Assembly (NCBI GenBank): GCA_023262305.1
Contig: JALRCK010000002.1
Span: forward strand, 17,238-25,067
Length of the DNA: 7,830 bases
Direction: 5' to 3'
From: Deltaproteobacteria bacterium
GTDB lineage: Bacteria > Bdellovibrionota_C > UBA2361 > OMII01
Below the pieces are notes generated by a model, which was given only the letters and a program-made list of their open reading frames with translations, was not told the DNA's origin and ran no database searches. Position numbers and translations under genes: made by a program. This document shows positions 1 through 6,767 of this stretch, piece after piece; position 1 is the stretch's first letter, and each line of letters starts with the position of its first letter.

Positions 1-236
1 AGGTATCCAATGCGCTTACGAACCTCGTCTGCTTGAGTCACCACGTCGAACCCAGCCACCTTGGCTGACCCAGCGGAGGGAGGAAGGTAGGTTGCAAGCA
101 TACGGATCGTTGAAGTCTTGCCGGCTCCGTTGGGTCCTAAAAACCCGACGACCTCACCTGGTGCCGCCGTAAATGTCACATCAGCTACCGCCTGATAATC
201 TCCGTAGCTCTTGGAGAGCCCACTAACCTCGATCAT
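1..236 (-). CDS. ABC transporter ATP-binding protein, N-terminal part (ABC-2 / GldA-like)
   Basis: This is the nucleotide-binding subunit of an ABC transporter, cut by the window edge after 78 codons. It begins MIEVSGLSKSYGDYQAV, with the A-loop aromatic Y11, and has a perfect Walker A loop GPNGAGKT at residues 34-41. The stretch LPPSAGSAKVAGFDV that follows is typical of ABC-2 type exporter ATPases of the GldA/CcmA/NatA kind. The Q-loop, signature motif and Walker B lie outside the window. ATG at 236 is supported by the domain starting directly there and by a TGGAG about 11 bases upstream. It lies downstream of the TPR gene on the same strand but behind a likely terminator, so it probably has its own promoter close to the start, or relies on read-through; no clear promoter is visible. 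The substrate cannot be inferred, because the permease is not in view. Confidence 0.9.
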   Translation of the reverse strand, partial: MIEVSGLSKSYGDYQAVADVTFTAAPGEVVGFLGPNGAGKTSTIRMLATYLPPSAGSAKVAGFDVVTQADEVRKRIGY

Positions 237-264
237 GACCTTCAAAGCTCCAGTTTGTGCACCC

Positions 265-295
265 AAAAACCCCTCGACAAGGCAGCCGTAGGGGG
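265..295 (-). terminator. Probable intrinsic terminator after the lysS-TPR unit
   Basis: Read on the minus strand, CCCCT pairs with AGGGG (plus-strand 290-294 with 270-274). An inner CG/CG pair extends the stem past one unpaired base. The stem is followed at once by TTTTT (269-265). It lies about 85 bases beyond the stop codon of the TPR gene and 28 bases before the ABC gene. It would end the lysS-TPR transcript. The loop is fairly long, so strength is uncertain. Confidence 0.55.
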
Positions 296-379
296 TAGGA
301 CGGGCGAAAGACGGGGGGTATTCATCCCCTCAAGTGGGAATTCTGGTCATTATCGGTCCATCTTTCAAGAGGATTTCAC

Positions 380-2662
380 TCAGGGACAACTCCGCTGAAA
401 AAGGGCGTCGACTACCCCTTCAAGCTCAGCCTCCGAAAACTCTGCCACCCTGGGTAAAAGCTCCCGAAACGCCGTCATAACATGAGGTCGATCACGATAG
501 ACTCCCGACCGGATCCTCTGAGATATAACAGCAGCAGCAACCGCGAAAGCAAAGCTCCCCAGCTTAGCCGCAGGGTCGGCTGCCGATGCCAAGTAGACTC
601 GTCGCTGAATAGTCGCCACCGGAAAGATCCGACCCAGATCCTGCACCTGCAAGGAGAACCCCTCTGGAAGTTCGTGCGTAAACCATTTTGATGCACTCAA
701 TTGGGTGACGAGGTCTCCCACAAAGAGACCCATACCTACGACAAAGCGCTCTACATCGTGCCCAAGGATCGGCTTGGCAACCTCTTGAACCACCCCGCCT
801 GGCTCAAAGGAGTGTTCGATAACCCGATCAACCTCTTCAAGGTCGCGCAGGGCTCCATGCAGATCTGCTCCGAGCCGCGTCAATGTCTCCCCCGCCCATC
901 GAGCGTGCGCCTGAAACTCTTTGACCTCATCATCACTCGCGGCTCGCCACCACCCCTCTCTGTCGGAGCTTTGAGGCTCATCCATCCCCTCACATGACGA
1001 TATCTCGGCGATTAACGACTCTAGCGAGGTAAGATTATCCCCGCTGGCGCCCAACAGCAGTCGCTCCTGAACAAAGGACTCTAGTGGTATTCTCAGTCCT
1101 CGCGTGGAGGTCAGCGCAATCCTATCGTCCTGCCCCTCCTTCCACGATGCCAATCCCGCTCGAATCAGCACCGCACCGAGATGCAACGAGAGAGCACGCC
1201 CGACCGCTGCCATCCCCACCTCGTGAAGATGAGAAAACGCGCCCACTGACATGAAGTCTCCCGCAGGGGCATACCGGTTGATAAAATCATCGAGCATCGA
1301 AAAGTCACCAAGGTTTGACGCGATCGGAACCTTCCACTCCTCGAGGGTGCGCTTGGCACTCGCAGCTGCTGACTCAAACTCTTTTGACCAAAGCGCCTCT
1401 GGAGCCTCGCCACTCCCCTCTTCTGACTCAGCGCTGGCGATATGAGACTCGATCTCCTTTTTAAGATCAGCCGTTGCCGCAGGCACAAGATCACACACCA
1501 ACTCTAATTCATCGCGCGCTGCCGCGTGTTTGTGCGATGCGCACAACACCCGCACAAGAGCATCTCGGCTTGCATATCTATCTCGTTGAAACAAAGACTG
1601 ACGCAGAGCGATCTCAGCTTGCTCAAGAGCACCGAGACGACCAAAGATCGTTCCGGCATGAAAGAGCGCCTCAGGTGCGTTAAATCCTCCGGCCTGCGCG
1701 ACCTTCTCTAAATCTTTTAGCGCGTCTCGCAACCCCTCTTCGTCACCAACTGGGTAGGACAGCCCACGCTGGGCAACTCCGCGGACAAGGTATGACTCAA
1801 GGTAGGTTGGATCCTTCTGAATGGCGTTCGATGCGAGGTCGATCGCCCTGTCGAATTCTCCCGACGCGAGATGTGAGCGTGCAAGCTCACACGACGCTAT
1901 CACACCCAATGTTTCATGGAACGTGAGCGTATGAAAAATAGTTCGAGCTTCATTGAACTGTCGTAACAAGAGCCGAAATCGAGCGGCGACTAATTGTGCT
2001 TCAGGCTCAGAGGAACCTCGCAAAAGATACTGCTCGTATAACGAGAGCGCCTCTTCAGGAAGGCCCATGTAGCTCATCGACATCAACTCGATGAACCATG
2101 CGCGGTGTACGTCAGTGCTATCAGCCCTCTTGGCACGGCGAGCCAGGCAAAGAGCCTCAAAAAGGGAGTTCTGACGAAACGCCCGTTCTCCTCGCTCAAG
2201 GATATCGACCACCTTGCGCTTCGGAAGCGCGTAGGAGCCGATAATCTCAGGTATCTCTCCCCGAGAAACACGATGAGCCTCACTAAATTTCTCAGGAATC
2301 GAAAACTCAATTCCCTCTTGTTGAACCGACAGCCCAGGGGTCAACGTGCGAGGATTGATATACAGAGTCGAGATCCCCTGAATATGGAAGAACACCCTCT
2401 CCAGTGCGACTTGTGTTGGAATCTCTACGGCTTTGATGTCGGATGCATGCGGCGGCTTCTCAGAAAAAGCGAGAATCACCCGCTCCGAGGTACCTTCAGA
2501 GAACTTCAGGTCGTCGATAGCACGTACTCCAAGCGTATCAAACATCCCCCATCGTCGACCAACTTTGTAAGCACCACCCGGTCTGACGAGAACGTGCAAC
2601 ACAGGCACCTTCTTCACGAGAGCTTCCGCTGCGGAGGGTGCCTCTGAACTCTTTTTTGCCAT
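380..2662 (-). CDS. TPR-repeat protein of unknown function with a duplicated C-terminal domain
   Basis: A 760-residue protein that I do not recognise as a named family. Residues 1-20 are a low-complexity basic/acidic leader with no signal peptide or membrane helix, so it should be cytoplasmic. Residues 20-145 look beta-rich. Residues 150-400 are helical pairs of TPR type, for example SGEFDRAIDLASNAIQKDP (267-285) and GRLGALEQAEIALRQSLF (341-358). Residues 402-440 form an acidic, alanine-rich linker. The C-terminal third holds two diverged copies of one module, about 455-540 and 610-695. Each has a Gly-rich helix ([A/V]GxAL..HLG; VGMGLFVG), a tryptophan, then a strand and an RIP or RIF segment followed by an arginine. 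The gene starts 11 bases after the lysS stop, with only a weak Shine-Dalgarno (CGGA), which suggests co-transcription and perhaps translational coupling with lysS. TPRs usually mediate protein-protein contacts; the partner is unknown. Confidence 0.85.
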   Translation of the reverse strand: MAKKSSEAPSAAEALVKKVPVLHVLVRPGGAYKVGRRWGMFDTLGVRAIDDLKFSEGTSERVILAFSEKPPHASDIKAVEIPTQVALERVFFHIQGISTLYINPRTLTPGLSVQQEGIEFSIPEKFSEAHRVSRGEIPEIIGSYALPKRKVVDILERGERAFRQNSLFEALCLARRAKRADSTDVHRAWFIELMSMSYMGLPEEALSLYEQYLLRGSSEPEAQLVAARFRLLLRQFNEARTIFHTLTFHETLGVIASCELARSHLASGEFDRAIDLASNAIQKDPTYLESYLVRGVAQRGLSYPVGDEEGLRDALKDLEKVAQAGGFNAPEALFHAGTIFGRLGALEQAEIALRQSLFQRDRYASRDALVRVLCASHKHAAARDELELVCDLVPAATADLKKEIESHIASAESEEGSGEAPEALWSKEFESAAASAKRTLEEWKVPIASNLGDFSMLDDFINRYAPAGDFMSVGAFSHLHEVGMAAVGRALSLHLGAVLIRAGLASWKEGQDDRIALTSTRGLRIPLESFVQERLLLGASGDNLTSLESLIAEISSCEGMDEPQSSDREGWWRAASDDEVKEFQAHARWAGETLTRLGADLHGALRDLEEVDRVIEHSFEPGGVVQEVAKPILGHDVERFVVGMGLFVGDLVTQLSASKWFTHELPEGFSLQVQDLGRIFPVATIQRRVYLASAADPAAKLGSFAFAVAAAVISQRIRSGVYRDRPHVMTAFRELLPRVAEFSEAELEGVVDALFQRSCP

Positions 2663-2673
2663 GTATGATTCCG

Positions 2674-4176
2674 CTATTCGGGGCGCATCAACGGGAAGAG
2701 AACAACATCACGAAGATTCTCCTGTCCTGTGAGAAGGGCCATGAATCGATCAACTCCCATGCCCCATCCGCTGATCGGTGGCATACCATGCTCCATCGCG
2801 ACGAGGTATTCTTCGTCGACATCCATCGCCTCCTCATCACCCTCACTGCGAGCTGAAGACTGTTCGACGAAACGCTCGCGTTGATCGACCGGGTCAACCA
2901 ACTCAGAGTAGGCCTTGATGATCTCCCAGCCGTTAACAACGAGCTGAAACTGATCAACCAAACGGGAATTTTCGTCATTCACGCGCGCGAGGGGCTGCAA
3001 GATCTTCGGGTAATTAAACAGGATCGTTGGGCTGATGATCTTCGGTCGACTGACCTTTTTGTATAAGTTGTCGATGAGAGTCGTGAGTCCCATAGAACTC
3101 ATCCCCTCAAATTCAATTCCTTTGGCCCTGATGTCCTTACGAAGCTCATCAGCAGACGTATACCTCATGACATCCAAGCCAGAGTCTTTCTGAATCAACT
3201 CGAGGTAATTGACTCGCGGCCACGGGGTCGTCCAGTTCACCTGATGCTCATTACCATCGCGATCCTTCAACGGCATAACCTTTGGAAGATTCAACGCGCT
3301 AAAGAGGTAGTCGATCATGCGCTCAGTAAAAAGAATATTCTCCTCATAGCTCCAAAACGCAGCATAGTGCTCAAGGTGCGTGTGTTCAGGAAGGTGCGTC
3401 GGGTCGTGCCCCTCATTTCGAAAGGCCTTACCCATCTCAAAGACCTTCTCAAATCCACCCACGACTAGTTCTTTCAACGGCAATTCGTGGGAGATGCGCA
3501 GTACCACATCAATATCGAGCGCGTTGTTGTGCGTGTGGTAAGGTCGCGCTGCTGCTCCCGTAGCATTGTGCATCAACGTCGATGTCTCGACCTCCAGAAA
3601 TCCCTCTTTCCAATAAAATTCCCTGATAGCGCGAAGGAGCGCGGAGCGGAGCGCGAATCGCTTGCGAGTATCTTCGTTCGACATCAGATCGAGGTAGCGA
3701 CGACGATACAGAACCTCACGATCCTTTAATCCGTGGTACTTCCCTGGCGGCGGCAAGAGCGCCTTGCCCAAAAAGGTCCACGTATTTACTTGAATGGATT
3801 TCTCTCCGGTCTTGGTGACAAACGTGACGCCCTCAACTCCAATATAGTCACCCAGATCGTGGTTCTTAGTAACCAACTTGTAGAGCTCTTCACCAAGGAT
3901 ATCCTTCTTGAAGACAACCTGCATGCGTCCAGAGAAATCTTGAAGGTGCGCAAAGGTGATACTGCCCATTTGACGAAAGAGCACGATACGCCCGGCGGTT
4001 TTTACCTGAGCCTCCAACGGCAGCTCTCTAGCTTGGGCGAGGTCGATCTGTTTGTCGAACCGAGCAGGGTATGGATGCACGCCCGCTTTTTTAAAGTTCT
4101 CAAGCTTGACGAGTCGGTTAGCTCTCTCCGCGACTTGGTCGACAACTGGTTCTACAACGCTCTCTTCAACTGACAT
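2674..4176 (-). CDS. lysS: Lysyl-tRNA synthetase, class II
   Basis: Cytoplasmic enzyme that charges tRNA-Lys with lysine using ATP. At 500 residues it has the normal length. The N-terminal OB-fold anticodon-binding domain spans about 55-145 (AGRIVLFRQMG, FAHLQDFSGRMQVV). The class II catalytic core follows: motif 1 around GFLEVETSTL (192-201), the Lys-type GAAARPYHTHNNALD (207-221), motif 2 starting FRNEG (252-256), and motif 3 GMGVDRFMALLTG (472-484). The C-terminal EHGMPPISGWGMG and LFPLMRP are typical of the LysS branch in which motif 2 reads HL-x-E rather than HN-P-E. Oddities: the near-invariant motif 1 proline (usually ETP) is serine (TCG), and motif 2 has His-rich replacements (LPEHTHLEHY). 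ATG at 4176 gives a normal N-terminus, though the upstream bases hold no good Shine-Dalgarno. Downstream lies the TPR gene, 11 bases away; upstream is the GH15-like gene, 79 bases away. Confidence 0.97.
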   Translation of the reverse strand: MSVEESVVEPVVDQVAERANRLVKLENFKKAGVHPYPARFDKQIDLAQARELPLEAQVKTAGRIVLFRQMGSITFAHLQDFSGRMQVVFKKDILGEELYKLVTKNHDLGDYIGVEGVTFVTKTGEKSIQVNTWTFLGKALLPPPGKYHGLKDREVLYRRRYLDLMSNEDTRKRFALRSALLRAIREFYWKEGFLEVETSTLMHNATGAAARPYHTHNNALDIDVVLRISHELPLKELVVGGFEKVFEMGKAFRNEGHDPTHLPEHTHLEHYAAFWSYEENILFTERMIDYLFSALNLPKVMPLKDRDGNEHQVNWTTPWPRVNYLELIQKDSGLDVMRYTSADELRKDIRAKGIEFEGMSSMGLTTLIDNLYKKVSRPKIISPTILFNYPKILQPLARVNDENSRLVDQFQLVVNGWEIIKAYSELVDPVDQRERFVEQSSARSEGDEEAMDVDEEYLVAMEHGMPPISGWGMGVDRFMALLTGQENLRDVVLFPLMRPE

Positions 4177-4255
4177 GGGTGGGTTGCCAAAAAAACAATA
4201 AAATCAATCAATCAAGGCACCCTACCATACCTGGAAATGAAGCTCCAACCAGTGA
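4177..4255 (-). promoter_or_regulatory. lysS upstream gap; probable promoter region, no clear boxes
   Basis: This 79-base AT-rich gap between the GH15-like gene and lysS contains three tandem TTGA units followed by TTTT on the minus strand (plus 4200-4215) and a run of seven T (4195-4189). A weak inverted repeat, TGGA/TCCA, lies nearer the GH15-like stop, but the T-run is about 40 bases beyond it, so it is not a convincing terminator. No -35/-10 pair with proper spacing is evident. The region may carry a lysS promoter, or the genes may be transcribed together. Confidence 0.2.
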
Positions 4256-5947
4256 TTATTTAGCGGTATTCTTCTCTAGGATCTGCTTTCTGACTCCAAA
4301 GGCGTCAAGCATCTCTGCCACTGCCCAGTTGAGCGGCGTATGGGGCGAGGGAACCACAAGGAGCCTACCGTCTACTGTTCGCTCAGACATGTAACACTCC
4401 GGCATCCGAAACGGCGGTAGTGAGGTCACTCGAGGCTTTCCTCGGGCATCCTGTTCGATACTCACCTCCCCCGAACCCGTGATAAGGGCTAATCCCCTCT
4501 TGAAATACCCCGTGTGAAGTCGCAGATAGACCTTTGAGCCCGTTTCGAGGTATCGCCTCCCGCTCCACGCTGAAAGCTGCCATACAAAGTGTGTCCACGC
4601 CGCCTCTCGTCCCTTGGGAACAGCCCGATTTCGAGCCAAGAAGTGGGAACTGAAATCCCCTGATGGCGAACCACCGATCTGAGCTAGTTTGTGAATGGTC
4701 TCATGGTGAAAGTACCCAACGCGCTGGTAGCAATCATCCTTGTAGCGACGAATCGCTCCCGTGACAGGGTCTTCGAGAGTGGAGATAGTCTTGAGCACTT
4801 TTGCCTCAAGCCGATGTGCCCACTCAGGGCTCCGCACCATCCGAGCTGCCAGAAAGTAGGGATAGTCAATCATCAGAAGATAGATAAGTGCGGCGTCCGC
4901 TCTCCTGTGGCGAGCATCCGCGCGGGTATATCGAGGCGACTCGCCCGGCAGATCTCGCGTTACCTCCTTGATGACACGCCGCTCCATGTGAAGAATGGCC
5001 TGTTCGAAATCGAGCTTTCGAAACTCCCTGGATAGATGCGCCCGATTGCGCGAGTACACTCTCTCAATGAAGGCAAAGCCCCTCACGTTCGACACCTTCA
5101 AAAGCTTAATAAGCAGCCGATGCTCCCATGCCCGAACCGAAGTCCGCACCGCGGGAATCTCCTCCCAGGAGCCGCTGTTTTCGCATGACCAAAAAGAAAC
5201 CTTGGCTAAAAAGGGAACGATGAGACTTAAGAATCTCTTGTGCTTGCTGGTGAGCTCTTTTGGGGAAATAAGCCCCTGCTCTAACCCCTCAAGCAGGTAG
5301 TAGGCGGCGATTTGCCAGGCGTCCTGCTTGTGGGACCAACTCTCTTCTCGTGACGTCGAGAGATTGTCTGAGATCGACGCAAAGATATAGGGCCAGTTCG
5401 TGGGAATCCTCCGATACCGAGCTGATGTTGAGCGAATAATTCCCTCAAATCGATCGAGCTGCGATACCGTAGACATAAAGGTTATCACCGAGAGAAGAAG
5501 TTCCTTTCCCAGCCGCCGATACTTCTTGTCCCCAGAAAAAAGATATCGAGCCGCAATCAGTGCGTTATCGCGCGCCCAATAGCTGGCACCCATCGGCCAC
5601 ATGTCAGTGGTGGCTGCTCGAGCGCACGTAATAAAGAGAGTCGCGCCATCTTTATCGCGGAATCGCTTCTTGGCGAGGTGAATCGTGAACGCGTCTTTCT
5701 GCTCAAGGAAGCGCCGTAGTTTTGCCAGACCGTCAACCGAGGAGATATCCGCGCGCCGCTTTGCAACCTCACCGTTACGCCAGCCTGCAAAAGACCGTTT
5801 ATCCCGGGCTCGGTCTTGAAGTTTTTTAAGTAAAGTCCGGTCTGCATTCCGAAGCTGCTGTAATGAAGGGGGAGCGAACATACCTAGAGTGATTAAAAAA
5901 ATGAAATGAAACACCCCGAAAAGCGGAGCAAAAAGCTGGGTCACCAA
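4256..5947 (-). CDS. GH15 / phosphorylase-kinase-like glucoamylase-fold protein, probably exported
   Basis: The 563-residue frame has the landmarks of the (alpha/alpha)6 barrel shared by GH15 glucoamylases and phosphorylase kinase alpha/beta subunits: YWARDNALIAARY (123-135), NWPYIFASISDN (184-195), WSHKQDAWQIAAYYLLEGL (204-222), and GSWEEIPAVRTSVRAWEHR (259-277), in which E262 matches the general acid of glucoamylases. TGAIRRYKDDCY (396-407) follows, and the C-terminal PECYM...SPHTPLNWAVAEML places E517 at the general base position ahead of the usual LTWSYA-like segment. An alpha-glucosidic oligosaccharide is the likely substrate; activity is inferred. The start is uncertain: TTG at 5947 or GTG at 5944 keeps a hydrophobic stretch (LFGVFHFIFLITLGMFA, 9-25) that looks like a signal sequence, although the n-region has no basic residue. 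ATG at 5881 would remove it and give a cytosolic protein. None of these has a strong Shine-Dalgarno. It lies 51 bases behind the split secreted gene. Confidence 0.75.
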   Translation of the reverse strand: MVTQLFAPLFGVFHFIFLITLGMFAPPSLQQLRNADRTLLKKLQDRARDKRSFAGWRNGEVAKRRADISSVDGLAKLRRFLEQKDAFTIHLAKKRFRDKDGATLFITCARAATTDMWPMGASYWARDNALIAARYLFSGDKKYRRLGKELLLSVITFMSTVSQLDRFEGIIRSTSARYRRIPTNWPYIFASISDNLSTSREESWSHKQDAWQIAAYYLLEGLEQGLISPKELTSKHKRFLSLIVPFLAKVSFWSCENSGSWEEIPAVRTSVRAWEHRLLIKLLKVSNVRGFAFIERVYSRNRAHLSREFRKLDFEQAILHMERRVIKEVTRDLPGESPRYTRADARHRRADAALIYLLMIDYPYFLAARMVRSPEWAHRLEAKVLKTISTLEDPVTGAIRRYKDDCYQRVGYFHHETIHKLAQIGGSPSGDFSSHFLARNRAVPKGREAAWTHFVWQLSAWSGRRYLETGSKVYLRLHTGYFKRGLALITGSGEVSIEQDARGKPRVTSLPPFRMPECYMSERTVDGRLLVVPSPHTPLNWAVAEMLDAFGVRKQILEKNTAK

Positions 5948-5998
5948 AGTTGTAGACCAGATAGGCGCCTGTGACTACGGTGAAGTAACTGAAAAAAT

Positions 5999-6187
5999 CT
6001 ACAAAGTCTCTTGGGGGAAATATTCGAGTGCGGTTTCTTGAAAAGAGCTCTTGGAGAACCTCTTCGTCCGCTCACTCCTACTCATCCGCTGGAGCTGCGC
6101 TATCTCCGGAACCTGAGCCTCGAGGCTTTTGAATGCACTTGGGATCGCACGGACCGCATACACCAATCTGGGTTGCGACATGCCATC
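5999..6187 (-). pseudogene. Out-of-frame continuation of the small secreted protein, or a second small ORF
   Basis: Beginning where the upstream small gene stops, the neighbouring frame stays open for 62 codons (DGMSQPRLVYAVRAIPSAFK..., ending ...ALEYFPQETL) and stops 51 bases before the GH15-like gene. Joined at the UGA by a one-base skip, the two pieces give a coherent protein of about 140 residues. Three readings are possible: a frameshift mutation or sequencing error that broke one gene; a programmed +1 shift at GTA-TGA; or a separate 60-residue ORF starting at ATG 6181, four bases after the stop, by reinitiation. No Shine-Dalgarno precedes that ATG. The piece is Ser/Arg/Lys-rich with no membrane segment. 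I do not recognise a family. Confidence 0.4.
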
Positions 6188-6422
6188 ATACACACGGACA
6201 CCCGGGCTGGTTCGCTGGGAACTTAATAATCCCAAAATCATCCGGTTGATTGGCACCGTCACAGAAGGAGAGGTCGCCAATCGCTCCGGAGTCAACGCGA
6301 AGTGTGTCGTCATCCGGTTGAGGGCTCTGGCAGACCGCGACTCCCGGAAATGTTTGCGAGATCACAAGCGACGCTACGAGGGCAAAAAACGCACTTTGAA
6401 CCGGACTACATAACGCTTTCAT
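6186..6422 (-). CDS. Small secreted protein of unknown function (possibly the first part of a frameshifted gene)
   Basis: A 78-residue product from ATG 6422. The start is well supported: AGGAG lies 10 bases upstream, while the in-frame TTG at 6431 would sit directly on that site. The N-terminus MKALCSPVQSAFFALVASLV (1-20) is a classic signal peptide, with a likely cleavage after PGVA (about residue 29). The mature part carries acidic PDDD, then SFCDG and GCPC, giving several cysteines that suit an exported, disulfide-bonded protein. It stops at TGA (6188-6186) right after GCPCV; the adjacent frame continues for 62 codons in a way that looks like the rest of the same protein. It lies upstream of the GH15-like gene on the same strand, so the two may be co-transcribed and both exported. 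No family recognised. Confidence 0.55.
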   Translation of the reverse strand: MKALCSPVQSAFFALVASLVISQTFPGVAVCQSPQPDDDTLRVDSGAIGDLSFCDGANQPDDFGIIKFPANQPGCPCV

Positions 6423-6432
6423 AAAGCTCAAA

Positions 6433-6437
6433 CTCCT
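6433..6437 (-). promoter_or_regulatory. Shine-Dalgarno site of the small secreted gene
   Basis: AGGAG on the minus strand, 10 bases before ATG 6422. It decides that start over the in-frame TTG at 6431 and is the main evidence that this short frame is truly translated. Confidence 0.6.
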
Positions 6438-6453
6438 ACACCCGTCATCAGAG

Positions 6454-6463
6454 GAGTCGACTC
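6454..6463. other. 10-bp perfect palindrome upstream of the secreted gene
   Basis: GAGTCGACTC is a perfect inverted repeat, 31 bases upstream of ATG 6422 and in the divergent intergenic region. It could be an operator half-site pair or part of the 5' leader, but a palindrome of this size may also be chance. Confidence 0.2.
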
Positions 6464-6500
6464 ATTCCCCACCAACCTAAAGGATGTGTGGCGCTTTTTA

Positions 6501-6704
6501 TGACCGTAGGAGAAATGCCTATCCGGTAGGTCAACCAATTACCCGGAGAACCCTTAGGGCTTCATCTGCGCGGACGACGCCCGGGGTGCGGGGAGCCTAG
6601 ACGACGACCGTATCGCTGCTTCGGTGTCAATCCAGGCGCGAGCCTACCTTAGGAGTCGTTTGATCCTGTAAACCAGGGACCCACGGGAGACGGAAAAACG
6701 CCGT
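6501..6704 (+). ncRNA. Candidate structured RNA or leader in the divergent intergenic region
   Basis: The 345 bases between the divergent starts at 6422 and 6768 hold no credible ORF. Elements visible on the plus strand: TGACC (6501-6505) can pair with GGTCA (6529-6533) around an inner TAGG/CCTA stem; alternatively TCCGG (6522-6526) pairs with CCGGA (6543-6547) around GG-TCAA-CC. AGGC-GCGA-GCCT (6634-6645) is a hairpin with a GNRA tetraloop, which favours the plus strand. GGTAGG (6525-6530) is complementary to CCTACC (6643-6648), ACGAC (6601-6605) to GTCGT (6655-6659), and ACGG (6690-6693) to CCGT (6701-6704). The mutually exclusive pairings resemble a switchable leader ahead of the M42 gene, or an independent small RNA. 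It does not match tmRNA, RNase P, SRP, 6S or the common riboswitch cores I know. Boundaries are approximate. Confidence 0.3.
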
Positions 6705-6753
6705 GGTGGCGCACCGTTAAATCCCCTATCATCATCGTACTCCCTGTACCCAA

Positions 6754-6758
6754 AGAGG
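6754..6758 (+). promoter_or_regulatory. Shine-Dalgarno site of the M42 peptidase gene
   Basis: AGAGG lies nine bases before ATG 6768 and sets the start of the M42 reading frame. No well-spaced -35/-10 pair is evident upstream in the structured intergenic region. Confidence 0.6.
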
Positions 6759-6767
6759 TTTTTCACC

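Noticed and set aside
2105..2647. Plus-strand 180-codon open frame inside the TPR gene
   Set aside because: It is antisense to well-supported TPR coding sequence and has no domain or ribosome-binding evidence.
4204..4215. Three tandem TCAA units upstream of lysS
   Set aside because: Too short to be more than a chance microrepeat; mentioned only within the lysS upstream gap.
6129..6413. Plus-strand 94-codon open frame
   Set aside because: It overlaps the secreted gene in antisense, has no Shine-Dalgarno or recognisable domain, and its composition looks like a shadow frame.
6583..6589. GGGGTGC, reminiscent of the thiamine (TPP) riboswitch core
   Set aside because: The obligatory CTGAGA and the ACCTGATC...TAAT segments do not follow, so it is not a THI element.
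6694..6711. Minus-strand hairpin CGCC-ACCAC-GGCG followed by TTTTT, terminator-like
   Set aside because: It would only stop transcripts antisense to the M42 gene. The stem is four GC pairs, and it may simply be part of the plus-strand structured region. No upstream minus-strand gene needs it.
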